DNA of 64,000 bases, taken from AP-15 sp963812675 (GTDB lineage: Bacteria > Pseudomonadota > Alphaproteobacteria > ATCC43930 > CGMCC-115725). The notes below the pieces were generated by a model. The model had not been told where the DNA came from. It was given only the letters and a program-made list of their open reading frames with translations, and made no database searches. Position 1 is the first letter of the stretch; the number at the start of each line of letters is the position of its first letter. Position numbers and translations under genes: made by a program. Of the stretch, positions 9,430 through 18,174 are shown piece by piece. Location of the stretch: the NCBI GenBank assembly GCA_963812675.1, contig CAWEWR010000027.1, positions 1 to 64,000 on the forward strand. The letters run 5' to 3'.

Positions 9430-10605
9430 TTATGCTCTGCCCCACAATTCTCCGGTGGCGAGGCGTGCGCCTTCCGCCAATGCCGCCAATTTGGCCCAGA
9501 CGACAGTCGGATGAACCTCGCAGGAGGTCGAGAAGCTGGCGAAGCCGCAATCGGCGCCGGCGATAACGCTTTTGCGCCCGACTGCGCCGGCAAAGCGCGC
9601 AATGCGCTGGGCAACTGTTTCAGGATGCTCGACCAGGTTGGAGGCATGGGTGACGATGCCGGGGATCAGCGCCTTGCCTTCCGGCAGCTTCACAGCTTCC
9701 CACACCCGCCACTCGTGCTCGTGCCGCGGGTTGGCCGCTTCGAAGGAATAGGCGCCGGCCCGCACCTGCAGCATGATGTCGACAATGTGCTTCAACTCCA
9801 TATCGTGCACTCGCGGGCCCATATTGATGCTGTAGCAGGTGTGATAACGGACTCGCTCCGCCGGGATGCCGCGCAGCGCGTGGTTCAGCAGCTCGACACT
9901 GGCGCTAGCCCACCTGCGGCACTCGGCTAGGTCGATATGCGGGTGCATCGCCCAGTGGCTCGCCAGCTGCGGATCGTCAATCTGCAGGACGAGGCCGGCA
10001 TCGACAATCGCCTGGTATTCCTCGTGCAGCGCGTCGGCAATGGCAATGCGGAACTCTTCGTCGGTTTTGTAATACTCGTTGGTGTTCCAGTTGGCCAGAT
10101 TGGTCGGAGACACCGCCGGCATGAACGCTTCCTCGCAGGTCACTTCGGCGAGCGCGGCCTTCAGATTGCCGATGTCGCGCCGCACTGCATCCCACCCCTG
10201 GTAGGCGATCGGTCCGGTGCAGACCCATTGCGTCGGCGGGATCCTTCCGGCCGCTCCCGGCATTTGCGAGGCCCATTGGTAATATTCCGGAAACGCCAGA
10301 TATTCCCGCGATTGGGCCCAGCTGCTGCCGCGGCCGGCGCCTTTGCGCGGCTCGATGCCGGCAAGACGTTCGTTGACGTAGGGGATGAAGCCGAAACGCC
10401 CCATCTCGCCGTCGGCGACGATATCGATGCCGCTTTCGGCTTGCTTGTGAACTACTTCGGCAACCGCGCTCTTGACGCGGCGTACAAAGGCCTCGGCGTC
10501 GAGCGGCTCGCCTCGCTCCTTGGCCTGGATCATTTGCAACAGATCGGGCGACCGCGGCAGGCTTCCGACATGGGTGGTGAGTATTCGATGCGTGCTTCGT
10601 TTCAT
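9430..10605 (-). CDS. MetE C-terminal-domain-like methyltransferase
   Basis: A 391-residue protein of the cobalamin-independent methionine synthase catalytic-domain family (UROD/MetE-like TIM barrel). It lacks the N-terminal half of true MetE. It starts KRSTHRILTTHVGSLPRS, as in stand-alone family members. Probable zinc ligands are His and Cys in RYHTCYSINMG, Glu in FEAANPRHEHEW and Cys in AGADCGFAS. These proteins move a methyl or alkyl group to or from a thiol (methionine synthesis, or coenzyme-M-type alkyl transfer). The exact substrate cannot be told. ATG at 10605 follows GGGAGAGG. It converges on the cyclase gene and lies 44 bases downstream of the DyP peroxidase on the same strand. Confidence 0.82.
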   Translation of the reverse strand: MKRSTHRILTTHVGSLPRSPDLLQMIQAKERGEPLDAEAFVRRVKSAVAEVVHKQAESGIDIVADGEMGRFGFIPYVNERLAGIEPRKGAGRGSSWAQSREYLAFPEYYQWASQMPGAAGRIPPTQWVCTGPIAYQGWDAVRRDIGNLKAALAEVTCEEAFMPAVSPTNLANWNTNEYYKTDEEFRIAIADALHEEYQAIVDAGLVLQIDDPQLASHWAMHPHIDLAECRRWASASVELLNHALRGIPAERVRYHTCYSINMGPRVHDMELKHIVDIMLQVRAGAYSFEAANPRHEHEWRVWEAVKLPEGKALIPGIVTHASNLVEHPETVAQRIARFAGAVGRKSVIAGADCGFASFSTSCEVHPTVVWAKLAALAEGARLATGELWGRA

Positions 10606-10649
10606 GGCGCCTCTCCCGTCTCGCTCGACAGCGTAGCGCGAAAGCCTGA

Positions 10650-12092
10650 TCAGGTCAGCACCGTGCGCAGCGCCGAAATCGACGGCATGAAGAAATAGCC
10701 CGCGGCCGTCAACACGACGAACTGTTGCGGCATTTCAAGCGTCGTCCGCCGGTTCCCCGCCGGATAGTTCGGATAGGGCTCGTCCATTTCGCGCGCGCCC
10801 TCATCGGCAGTCTGGCCGATGATCGGGTCGAACCCTGGTTTCACGGGGGCACCGCTGCCCGGCCGCACCTTGCCCGAGACGAAGCCGGGGTCGTTTGCAT
10901 GGCTGCGCTGGATGTACTCGAACTGCCGCTCGATCGAGGTCTGATAACAGACGAACATCAATCCTCGGCTGTGCGATGTCGTCGTCTCACCGGATGCCAC
11001 CTCAGGCCCGAACGTGATGCCGGCGCGCAGAATGCGGTGTCTTTGCGCTTCTGCTTCGCCACCCGGAGCGTCGTCGCGCGGATAGGCCTTGCGAATATGC
11101 GCCGCATACGGACATCTGCGCTGGAAGGGGTCGTCGCCATAGTCGAAGTCGTTGTTGCGCATGGCGTCGCTCCCGAGCGCCGCATTGTCGTACACGGGCG
11201 CGAGCTCCAGCGGAGCGCCGCTCTTCCAGCGGCCGAACATGCGGGCTCCCAACAGATCCGGCTCCATTCCGAGCGCTGCCGCATGGTCCGCGACGAACCT
11301 GCGGAACTCGGGCACTTTTTGCTCGAACCGGCGGAATACCATGTAGGAACCGTTGCGCAGCCACGGCGATGCCATGTGCGGCGGCGGTCCTTGTCTGACG
11401 GGATCGCTCGGATCCTGGCCGGGATAGCCGAACACGAACTCCCCCGGCCAGATCAGATCCTGCCCGGGCAGCCCCTGGTCCGGATTGCTCGTCGATCTCC
11501 GGGTCAGACCGCGGATCCCCGGCTGGGAAATGCCGTCTCGATAACCGAAATGCTCGAACCCGCGGAATACCCCGGGCCGGGTAGTTCCCATTTCGGAATA
11601 CACGACCTTGATCGAACCGCCGAGCAGTCGAAGCAACTCGGCGCGGTGGTAGTTCACCAGACCCTCCCGAGGACCGGTGACGAGGAAAATCCCGTCGATA
11701 CGATCCGAGCGGAACTCCCTCAGCCAGGCCGAGGGGGGAGGATCGTGCAGCCGCTCGATCGTCTCCCGGGCTTCCGCACCCCGTTCAAACGGTGGGTCGA
11801 GGTGGAGCCGGCCGGCGCCCAGGAGCTGCGTCAAGCCATCGCTGGTAAACCCCAGATTGAGGCCAATAACGATCGCGGGTGACTTCTTGTAATTGCCGCT
11901 CTGCGAGATCCGTTGTTCTTGCTGATCGGCCTGCCAGGCGCTGGTGATCCGCCACGTCACGTGCTGCTTCACCAGGCTTTTGAACGAGCCGGGATTTACG
12001 ATCTTGAAGAAGACAAAACACTCGGCATTTTTTTGCAGGCCGATCAGAACATCGCCTTGGATGTCGCCAAGTTCCAGCGACGCAAGCTCCAC
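10650..12092 (-). CDS. Dyp-type heme peroxidase
   Basis: A dye-decolourising peroxidase of 480 residues, which oxidises organic substrates with hydrogen peroxide using heme b. The diagnostic GXXDG motif is GYRDGISQP. The region THSRGLMFVCYQTSIERQF matches the C-terminal heme-binding half. GTG at 12092 is preferred because GGGGAGGGG lies a few bases upstream and the protein then begins ELASLELGDIQGDVLIGLQ, as in relatives; an ATG 23 codons earlier has no such site. There is no Tat signal, so it is probably cytoplasmic. The C terminus (YFFMPSISALRTVLT) does not carry an obvious encapsulin-targeting peptide. It lies 78 bases downstream of the Pro-rich gene, probably in one operon behind the CRP-type site at 12697. 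Confidence 0.9.
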   Translation of the reverse strand: MELASLELGDIQGDVLIGLQKNAECFVFFKIVNPGSFKSLVKQHVTWRITSAWQADQQEQRISQSGNYKKSPAIVIGLNLGFTSDGLTQLLGAGRLHLDPPFERGAEARETIERLHDPPPSAWLREFRSDRIDGIFLVTGPREGLVNYHRAELLRLLGGSIKVVYSEMGTTRPGVFRGFEHFGYRDGISQPGIRGLTRRSTSNPDQGLPGQDLIWPGEFVFGYPGQDPSDPVRQGPPPHMASPWLRNGSYMVFRRFEQKVPEFRRFVADHAAALGMEPDLLGARMFGRWKSGAPLELAPVYDNAALGSDAMRNNDFDYGDDPFQRRCPYAAHIRKAYPRDDAPGGEAEAQRHRILRAGITFGPEVASGETTTSHSRGLMFVCYQTSIERQFEYIQRSHANDPGFVSGKVRPGSGAPVKPGFDPIIGQTADEGAREMDEPYPNYPAGNRRTTLEMPQQFVVLTAAGYFFMPSISALRTVLT

Positions 12093-12170
12093 ACGCCCCT
12101 CCCCGCGACAACTACTTAGCGCAGCAGGTTTGCGGGCCGAGGCTTCAGCAACGGCCCGCAAACCGCAAGG

Positions 12171-12602
12171 TCAGCCGCCGCCGTTGGAGCCCTCGTAACC
12201 AATCAGCAGGTAGTCGGTGATCCAGCAGATAAAATTGCCCTGCTCGTCATTCATGGCCCAGCGGTAGGCGATCCGCAGAGCCATATCGATGCGGCGCGGC
12301 TGGCCTTTGAATGCCCAATCTCCGGTCCGGTATCTGTCCATTTCCACCCAAATACACGTCGCATCCGCTGGCTGAGCTGCGGGGGTCGGAATGGGCGGAT
12401 TTGGGGTAGCGCCCGGAGTGGTGGGCGGCGGACTTGGGGTAGCGCCTGGAGCGGCGGTCGGCGGATTTGGGGTAGCGCCCGGAGTGGTGGGCGGCGGCGG
12501 AGGAGGCGGTGGTGCCGGAAGGAACGTATGAGGCTCCATCGAACCGCCCGCGTATGGGTTCATCTTGATTATCAGCGCGCCGAGATCTTCTGCTACTGAC
12601 AT
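12171..12602 (-). CDS. Pro-rich repeat protein of unknown function
   Basis: A 143-residue protein. ATG at 12602 is well placed behind AGAAGGAG. It has three parts. A short N-terminal segment contains VAEDLGALIIKMNPYAGGS. A proline-rich linker follows, with eight consecutive prolines and then TTPGATPNPP-type repeats. A C-terminal domain of about 60 residues begins ADATCIWVEMDRYRTGDWAF and has several Trp and Tyr. There is no signal peptide. I do not recognise a family. It sits directly upstream of the DyP peroxidase on the same strand and behind a perfect CRP-type site, so it may be a binding or scaffolding partner for the peroxidase. That is inference. Confidence 0.7.
   Translation of the reverse strand: MSVAEDLGALIIKMNPYAGGSMEPHTFLPAPPPPPPPPTTPGATPNPPTAAPGATPSPPPTTPGATPNPPIPTPAAQPADATCIWVEMDRYRTGDWAFKGQPRRIDMALRIAYRWAMNDEQGNFICWITDYLLIGYEGSNGGG
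12394..12492 (-). repeat. 33-bp tandem repeat coding for the Pro-rich linker
   Basis: The block TTGGGGTAGCGCC recurs at 12401, 12434 and 12467, a period of 33 bases (11 residues). The three units encode APGATPxPP variants. They differ by a few substitutions, and the array keeps the reading frame. Confidence 0.85.
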
Positions 12603-12696
12603 CCGTGGGCTCCTTCTAATTGGGACGATATTTACAAGAAAATCTCGCTTCAGGCGGTCCGGAAAATACGCATAATTCGACGCGCGTGCCCACAAG

Positions 12697-12712
12697 TGTG
12701 AGCGGGTTCACA
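12697..12712. promoter_or_regulatory. perfect CRP-type operator
   Basis: TGTGAGCGGGTTCACA is a second exact TGTGA-N6-TCACA match. Its centre is about 102 bases upstream of the start of the Pro-rich gene (12602), which leads the DyP peroxidase operon, and just downstream of the cyclase/AAA gene stop (12757). Position and orientation suit cAMP-CRP control of the peroxidase operon. No clear -35/-10 was identified. Confidence 0.72.
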
Positions 12713-12756
12713 GAGCTGCAAATCTTTCGCGTCGTCCGGGCATTAGTCGGGTGGTC

Positions 12757-15700
12757 TCACGCGCCACCAAGTCCGGCAAGAGCCGCGTCGACCCGGGCGA
12801 ATTCGCCATGGGTCCCGAGGGTGCGGAAGATCGCGTTGGCCGCTTCGAGCAGCTGCCGTGCTGTCGCAACGTCGCCGGCGCGCTGGCGCAATGCCGCCCG
12901 CGCGACCATCGCCTTGGCTAGATCGTTGCGCGCACCGACGCTGTCGAAAATCCGCATTGCGGTCTCGACATGGTCCTCGGCAGCGGCGGGCGCGTCGGCG
13001 GCGAGATATTCTCCCATTAACCAACATGCCCGTCCCTCATAATGGAGGTAGCCGGTCGCCCGACTGGTTGCGAGCACGCGCTCGATCAAGGGCCGGGCAC
13101 TCGTGCGGTCGCCGCGGCGAAGATAGCCTTCGGCAAGCCAGACCGCACCGATCGTATGGCTCCAGCGCATGTGAGAACTCTCGAACCAGGCGAGACCTTC
13201 ACTCAGCTCCGCGATACCTTCATCGAGCCGGCCGGCTTTGATTTGCCCGTAACCAAGGATCACCCGGGCGAACGCGCCGTCGCGCGGCAGCGGCGCGAGC
13301 GCCAGCGCTTCATTGCAGCATTCCAGGCCGCGGTTGATGTCGCCTTGCTGAATATGGGCCAATCCCATTCGGGTCCAGCCAACCACCTTTAGCCGCAGAT
13401 CCTGGAGCGCGACTCCGTGCTCAAGCCCGCGCCGACAATAGTCGAGGCTCGCTGCCCAATCGCCGAGGTAGTTCGCGATGGCGGTCAGATGCCAAAGCGT
13501 CCGGCCTGCCCACCAACGGTTGCCGCGCGCTTCGAAGATGGCGAGGGCGCGCTCTCCCGCCTCCAGACCCTCGTGCAATTTACCGGCAATCATGTAAACC
13601 TGGGCCAAGCAGGATTCGGAAATTGCATTGATCTCGTCCAAGCCAAAAGCCGACGCGATCTTCGCCGCCTCTCGACAATGTTCGATCGCGACATCGGGCC
13701 GGCCTCCCGAGGTCGCGTGCAGGAACCCGGACCAATAATGCCAAGCGGCCCGGCGCGGCGGGTCGGCAGTCTCGTCCACGACGCCACGAATTTCTTCGAG
13801 CGCACGGATGTGCTCGTTGTAACGGCCCAGTGCGTACTTCACCTCGGCCTGATTGAGTACGGCGTCGACGCGGCGCAGCCGGTTCGGCGGCATATCGGGC
13901 ATAGCATCGAGGAGGCGCAGAGCGTCGCTGAAATAGGCCAGTGCCTCGGCGTTGGCCCAACGGCGCTGCGATTTCTGTGCGGCGAGTATTGCGTAATCTA
14001 CCGCCTTTTCGGCCTCCTTGCTGCGCCCGAAATGAAGGGCGAGCAGTTCGGCCACCTCGTCGCGGCGGTCGCGGTAGAGCTCTTCGAGGGCGTTTCCGAC
14101 ACTGCCGTGATGTGCGCTACGATGGCGCTCGAGGAGGCTCCCATACGCCGTTTCCTGCGTCAGCGCGTGGCGAAAGACATAAACAGTCCCGTCGCCGACG
14201 ACCCGTTCATAGAGGAATTCGAGGCGGGTGAGTTCCCTTAACAGATCTTCGATCCGCTCCGCACCCCGCCACACGGCGCTCAGCAGGCGCAACGAAAACT
14301 CCCGGCCGATGACCGCGGCGATCTGCAGAAGTTGTTTCAGCTGCTCCGGAAGCCGATCGATGCGCGCCATCACGACATCATGGATCGTGTCCGGTACCAT
14401 CAAGACCGATCGAAGGTCCCTCGCCTCGCCGGCGTGCAGGGTCAACTGCTCGAGGAAGAGGGGATTGCCGTCCGCCTTGGCGACGATCTCCTCGGTCGCG
14501 AGCTCGATCATCCGCTCGACATTCAGCACCGAGCGGACGATGTTGAAACTGTCGTCGCGCGACAGCGGCTGCACCGGCAGCTGTACAGCGTAAGATTTGT
14601 CGATCCATGGCGGACAGTACCCCCGCCGATAGGTCGCCAGCATCAAAACGCGTGCCTCGCCGATATTTTCTGCAAGGAACGCGAGGAATTCTTCCGATAT
14701 CTTGTCGACCCAATGCAGGTCTTCGAGCACGAGGACGAGGGGTCGTTCCACACTCAATTTGATGCTGACTTGGCGGAAGATTTCGAAGGTCTTCGCCTTG
14801 ACGGCTTCAGGATTGGCAAAGGCCGGCACAGTAGGGATGTCTTTGATGCCCAAGACATGCAGCAGCACAGCGCCGTCCTGATCGGGGTCAATCCCGACTC
14901 GCTCCAGGCCCGTGCGCACCTTCACGGTGATCGACTCCGGGGTGTCGGTCTCCAGAATGCCGCAATTGCTGCGCAGCAGATCGAGCATCAGCAAATACGG
15001 GATCGCGGCGCCGTAGGAAACACACCGGCCCTCGATCCAGGTCACTCGCTCGCTGGCGAGTTGCCACCGAAATTCGGAGAGAAGCCGCGACTTGCCGATG
15101 CCAGGCTCGCCGATAATGTCGACTGCTTGCCGGTGGCCGCTTTCGACCTGTCGCAAGACATCGTTCAAGACCGCCAGGTCGCTCTGCCGGTTGACAAAAT
15201 TTGTCCTGCGGGCTGCGGTAGAGGGTCGGAGCGCGGCGCGCGCTTGCGAGACGTTGAGCAGCCGGTACGCGGTGATCGGATCGGCCTTGCCTTTGAGGAC
15301 GAGGGGGCCGACCGGTTCGACCAGAGCATAGCTCCGCGCCAGTTCGTAAGTCGCCTCGCTCAACAGGATCGTCGCGGGCTCGGCGGCTTGCTGGATCCGA
15401 GCCGCAACATTAGCGGTGTCGCCGATAGCCGTATAATCCATCGGAAATCGATCGGCGACTGGGCCGAACACTACCGGCCCCGAGTGGATGCCGATCCGCA
15501 CCGGCAGCTCCAAATTATCGGCACCGCGGGAGTCCTCGGTCCCGTTCAGCGCGCGCTGTATAGCCAAGGCGGCGAGCAGCGCGCGCTGAACATGGTCTTC
15601 CTGGGTCACCGGGGCGCCGAACAGCGCCATGAAACCGTCGCCGGTAAATTGCGGCGCGGTGCCTCCGTAGCGATCCACCTCGGCAAGGCTGGCGGCCAGA

Positions 15701-16029
15701 AACGAGCTGACGAGGTCGCGCATCGCCTCGGCCCCGAGCCGTTCGGTAAGGCGCGTAGAACCGACGATGTCGCAAAACAGCACGGTAACTTGTTTCATTT
15801 CGCCGGGAAGCGCAGTCCTTGGCACTGCGGGGTTGGGGATAAATGGCCCACCCGCAACGACTTCCTGCAGACCCGGCTGGCCGAGTGCCGCGCCGCAGTG
15901 ACCGCAAAACCGGTGCTCGGGAGGGTTGCCCGAGCCGCAAGACGGACACGGGATGCCCAACGGCGCGCCGCACTGTCCGCAGAACTTCATCCCGGCGAGA
16001 TTGTCGGCGCTACACCGAGGGCACCTCAT
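12757..16029 (-). CDS. zinc-ribbon, adenylate cyclase, AAA ATPase and TPR signalling protein
   Basis: A 1,090-residue multidomain protein. Residues 1-45 hold two CxxC zinc-ribbon motifs (MRCPRCSADNLAGMKFCGQC and a second CPSCG...FCGHCG). A class III cyclase domain follows (about 75-260) with metal aspartates in FCDIVGSTRL and TGDGFMALFG, and DYTAIGDTANVAARI. A STAND/AAA-type ATPase comes next (about 285-600) with Walker A GEPGIGKSR and Walker B-like LVLVLEDLHW. The C terminus is TPR-like helical repeats (about 640-1090). Such proteins couple cyclase output to a nucleotide switch and protein contacts, and no transmembrane helix is seen. It is the second cyclase within 9 kb. An IS element begins 90 bases upstream of its start and may have displaced its promoter. 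Confidence 0.9.
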   Translation of the reverse strand: MRCPRCSADNLAGMKFCGQCGAPLGIPCPSCGSGNPPEHRFCGHCGAALGQPGLQEVVAGGPFIPNPAVPRTALPGEMKQVTVLFCDIVGSTRLTERLGAEAMRDLVSSFLAASLAEVDRYGGTAPQFTGDGFMALFGAPVTQEDHVQRALLAALAIQRALNGTEDSRGADNLELPVRIGIHSGPVVFGPVADRFPMDYTAIGDTANVAARIQQAAEPATILLSEATYELARSYALVEPVGPLVLKGKADPITAYRLLNVSQARAALRPSTAARRTNFVNRQSDLAVLNDVLRQVESGHRQAVDIIGEPGIGKSRLLSEFRWQLASERVTWIEGRCVSYGAAIPYLLMLDLLRSNCGILETDTPESITVKVRTGLERVGIDPDQDGAVLLHVLGIKDIPTVPAFANPEAVKAKTFEIFRQVSIKLSVERPLVLVLEDLHWVDKISEEFLAFLAENIGEARVLMLATYRRGYCPPWIDKSYAVQLPVQPLSRDDSFNIVRSVLNVERMIELATEEIVAKADGNPLFLEQLTLHAGEARDLRSVLMVPDTIHDVVMARIDRLPEQLKQLLQIAAVIGREFSLRLLSAVWRGAERIEDLLRELTRLEFLYERVVGDGTVYVFRHALTQETAYGSLLERHRSAHHGSVGNALEELYRDRRDEVAELLALHFGRSKEAEKAVDYAILAAQKSQRRWANAEALAYFSDALRLLDAMPDMPPNRLRRVDAVLNQAEVKYALGRYNEHIRALEEIRGVVDETADPPRRAAWHYWSGFLHATSGGRPDVAIEHCREAAKIASAFGLDEINAISESCLAQVYMIAGKLHEGLEAGERALAIFEARGNRWWAGRTLWHLTAIANYLGDWAASLDYCRRGLEHGVALQDLRLKVVGWTRMGLAHIQQGDINRGLECCNEALALAPLPRDGAFARVILGYGQIKAGRLDEGIAELSEGLAWFESSHMRWSHTIGAVWLAEGYLRRGDRTSARPLIERVLATSRATGYLHYEGRACWLMGEYLAADAPAAAEDHVETAMRIFDSVGARNDLAKAMVARAALRQRAGDVATARQLLEAANAIFRTLGTHGEFARVDAALAGLGGA

Positions 16030-16110
16030 GCCGAGCCTCCACGGAGCGCCGGAAACTGGAGATTGCGATTTTCAGCCTAGTCCTCTCCCGGTCGAGTGGT
16101 CAACCTTTGG

Positions 16111-16118
16111 CGAATGCG
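16111..16118. repeat. target-site duplication, left copy
   Basis: CGAATGCG directly precedes the left end of the IS and is repeated exactly at 18175-18182 after its right end. An 8-base duplication fits IS1-family transposition. Confidence 0.85.
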
Positions 16119-16146
16119 GGTAGTGGGTCTGTTTGAATGTAACGGC
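16119..16146 (+). repeat. IS left inverted repeat
   Basis: It begins GGTAGTGGGTCTGTTTGAAT. The first 11 bases match the other end exactly, and the remainder matches with a few substitutions and one indel. Confidence 0.85.
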
Positions 16147-16193
16147 CTACGCGGCGGGTTTCCGCTCGGTGCGATCCATGCCATATTACCATC

Positions 16194-16424
16194 ATGCCCG
16201 AAAAGCGTCTCAAGCGCCCGCGCGATCCAATCCAACTCGGAAAGCTCGTCGTCGATATCGCTACGGGGCAGGTCGAAGATTGCACCCCGACCGAAGAAGA
16301 AAGCGCCGGTGCCAAACTCGCGAAGAAAGGCGGCAAGGCCAGAGCGGCCAAGCTGTCGGCCCAACGACGGCGCGAGATCGCGCAGCAAGCAGCGCAAGCG
16401 CGATGGGGAAATCCCGATAGATAA
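16194..16424 (+). CDS. small basic protein within the IS
   Basis: A 76-residue, Lys/Arg/Ala-rich protein starting PEKRLKRPRDPIQLGKLVVD and ending AAQARWGNPDR. Its middle GAKLAKKGGKARAAKLSAQR is histone-H1-like in composition. Proteins of this kind are common in proteobacteria and often lie beside transposases of this type. It probably binds DNA or RNA, but its role is unknown. It lies 51 bases before the transposase on the same strand, inside the inverted repeats, so it travels with the element. Confidence 0.6.
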   Translation: MPEKRLKRPRDPIQLGKLVVDIATGQVEDCTPTEEESAGAKLAKKGGKARAAKLSAQRRREIAQQAAQARWGNPDR

Positions 16425-16475
16425 TTGACACTTTAATGCTTGCAAGCAAGCACGAAGGGTCATATATAGGAGGGC

Positions 16476-17357
16476 ATGAACAAGCTCTCTCGTGAACGCC
16501 GCGCACAGATCCTCGGCATGATGGTCGAGGGCGTCAGCATCCGCGCGATTGTGCGGATGACCGGGGTCAGCAAGAACACGGTCACGAAGCTTCTGGAAGA
16601 TGCCGGCGAGGCGTTCCTGTTCTATCACGACCGATACGTTCGCGGCGTCGCGGCCAAGCGCGTCCAGTGCGACGAGATTTGGAGCTTTGCCGGTTGCAAA
16701 CAGAAAAACGTCGCGAAGGCGAAGCGCAAGGATCTCGCCTACGGCGATGTCTGGACATGGGTAGCGTTGGACGCCGATACGAAGCTGGCGATCAGCTATC
16801 TGGTCGGTGGGCGGGACTCCGGCTACGCAATGACGCTGATGGATGATCTTCGCCAGCGCGTTACGACCCGCCTTCAACTGACCACTGACGGGCACTCGCC
16901 CTATTTGAATGCGGTTGAGGAAGCGTTCGGGGCCGATGTTGACTATGCGATGTTGATAAAGCTTTACGGGCATCCGCCAGCTTCGCCGGAGGCGTCGCGC
17001 CGCTACAGTCCATCCGAATGCACCGGGACCCGCACGCATAACGTGACTGGCAACCCCGATCCGCAATATATCAGCACGTCTCACGTTGAGCGCCAGAACC
17101 TCACGATGCGGATGGCGATCAGGCGCTTTACTCGGCTGACAAATGCGTTCTCGAAAAAGGCCGAAAACCATGCCCATTCGGTCGCGATCCATTTTATGCA
17201 TTACAATTTTGTCCGCATTCATCAGACGCTCCGCGTCACGCCAGCAATGGCGGCAGGCGTTACAGCGACGCTCTGGTCCCTGATCGATTTGGTAGCCGTC
17301 ATCGAAGAATGGGAGGCTCGCCGCGCGCCCAAGCTTGCGGATCGGCTTGTCGGCTAG
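16476..17357 (+). CDS. IS1-family DDE transposase
   Basis: A 293-residue transposase. A helix-turn-helix occupies the N terminus (ILGMMVEGVSIRAIVRMTGV, then SKNTVTKLL). The DDE triad is visible as D66 in QCDEIWSF, D138 in TTDGHSPY and E205 in SHVERQNLTMR. Length and motifs match single-frame IS1-family enzymes rather than the frameshifted InsAB form of classical IS1. ATG at 16476 is preceded by TAGGAGGGC. The reading frame is intact, so the element is probably still active. Confidence 0.88.
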   Translation: MNKLSRERRAQILGMMVEGVSIRAIVRMTGVSKNTVTKLLEDAGEAFLFYHDRYVRGVAAKRVQCDEIWSFAGCKQKNVAKAKRKDLAYGDVWTWVALDADTKLAISYLVGGRDSGYAMTLMDDLRQRVTTRLQLTTDGHSPYLNAVEEAFGADVDYAMLIKLYGHPPASPEASRRYSPSECTGTRTHNVTGNPDPQYISTSHVERQNLTMRMAIRRFTRLTNAFSKKAENHAHSVAIHFMHYNFVRIHQTLRVTPAMAAGVTATLWSLIDLVAVIEEWEARRAPKLADRLVG

Positions 17358-17364
17358 GCAATCG

Positions 17365-18120
17365 TCAGTCACCGAAACTTGCTACCCAATTTCCAACAAT
17401 GGTGAATATCGATCGCTCTGGAGATTTCAGAATCAATGGCCTTTTGCCCACGAGTAGGTACAGCTTATATGGTCCAGATCCAGCGCTTGAGTTGCAATTC
17501 AATGGTATGCTGGCCTCATGGAATGCCTTCTGCATCGCCTGTATAATAGCCGCAGTTGTATTCTGAGCTGACTCCGTCATGGCCGCAGTACACAAACCAT
17601 TCTGCGGGAGTGGATTTTGCGTAGACGTGTCTATAGACGCATCCCATCCGCTTAATTTTAGAATGTTGAACAGCGCCGACCCATATTCGGCAGCCTCCTG
17701 ATCTAGCGGATTGAACTTCACTATGACTGATCCCTTAGGACGCTCCGTCAAATATCTGTTAAGATCTTGAGATTGCTGAGGTGTTACTGTACGTGGCATT
17801 ACAAATATATCCATATCGCTCCGGATAGAGGAGATTTGAAACCAGAGCGACAGAAGCCCCAATGCAAACAGCCAATACCCAAAGTCAGTAGAGATACGCA
17901 GCAACCAAGCAAGCGGAAATCTCCGCTTTACCAACGGCCATGTCGGACCAAGGATCGCGAATGCCGCGCCAATGCTTAGGAACGTGAACATTCGCGCAGT
18001 CATCGGAGCGCCATGGTAGAGGTCTTCGCCGGGCGGAAGGCCGAAGACCAAACCCCATAGTTCGCAAAAGCCGAAGACTGCGAGATCCTGCGCCCTGGAT
18101 GCTGGCGTAGTCGATTGCAT
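17365..18120 (-). CDS. IS passenger: membrane protein of unknown function
   Basis: A 251-residue protein encoded against the transposase, its stop 8 bases from the transposase stop. There are two clear membrane segments near the N terminus (MFTFLSIGAAFAILGPTWPL and FGYWLFALGLLSLWFQIS). A soluble domain of about 150 residues follows, with DIFVMPRTVTPQQSQDLNRY, two Cys and a C-terminal YLLVGKRPLILKSPERSIF. No family is recognised. Base composition is much more AT-rich than the chromosome. Its position inside the inverted repeats and intact frame mark it as cargo. The domain after the membrane anchor could sense or bind something, but no function can be assigned. Confidence 0.7.
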   Translation of the reverse strand: MQSTTPASRAQDLAVFGFCELWGLVFGLPPGEDLYHGAPMTARMFTFLSIGAAFAILGPTWPLVKRRFPLAWLLRISTDFGYWLFALGLLSLWFQISSIRSDMDIFVMPRTVTPQQSQDLNRYLTERPKGSVIVKFNPLDQEAAEYGSALFNILKLSGWDASIDTSTQNPLPQNGLCTAAMTESAQNTTAAIIQAMQKAFHEASIPLNCNSSAGSGPYKLYLLVGKRPLILKSPERSIFTIVGNWVASFGD

Positions 18121-18145
18121 CCCGACAGGGTAACATATCGCCGAA

Positions 18146-18174
18146 GCCGTTTACAATGAAACTGACCCACTACC
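18146..18174 (-). repeat. IS right inverted repeat
   Basis: Read from the right end it is GGTAGTGGGTCAGTTTCATT and continues to GGC, matching the left end. The duplicate CGAATGCG follows at 18175-18182. Confidence 0.85.

Larger units (their letters stand above)
16119..18174. mobile_element. IS1-like insertion sequence carrying a passenger gene
   Basis: A complete 2,056-base element. Both ends start GGTAGTGGGTC read inward, with imperfect inverted repeats of 28-29 bases (16119-16146 and 18146-18174). An 8-base target duplication CGAATGCG flanks it. Inside are a 76-residue basic protein, a DDE transposase (16476-17357) and, on the opposite strand, a 251-residue membrane protein (17365-18120) unrelated to transposition. 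Internal DNA is clearly less GC-rich than the chromosome around it, especially over the passenger gene. The intact ends and exact duplication indicate a recent insertion between the cyclase/AAA gene and the CRP-family gene. Confidence 0.88.

Noticed and set aside
10650..12092. DyP peroxidase as encapsulin cargo
   Set aside because: No encapsulin gene is in the window and the C terminus lacks a recognisable targeting peptide.
12394..12492. Regular repeats considered as a CRISPR array
   Set aside because: The 33-base units are contiguous without spacers and encode an in-frame Pro-rich linker.
14332..16080. A 582-codon plus-strand open frame opposite the cyclase/AAA gene
   Set aside because: Shadow of a gene with clear cyclase and AAA motifs on the other strand; no domains and skewed composition.
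16425..16470. TTGACA and TATATA upstream of the transposase as a promoter
   Set aside because: The two boxes are 32 bases apart, far from the usual 16-18, so this is not a normal sigma70 promoter.
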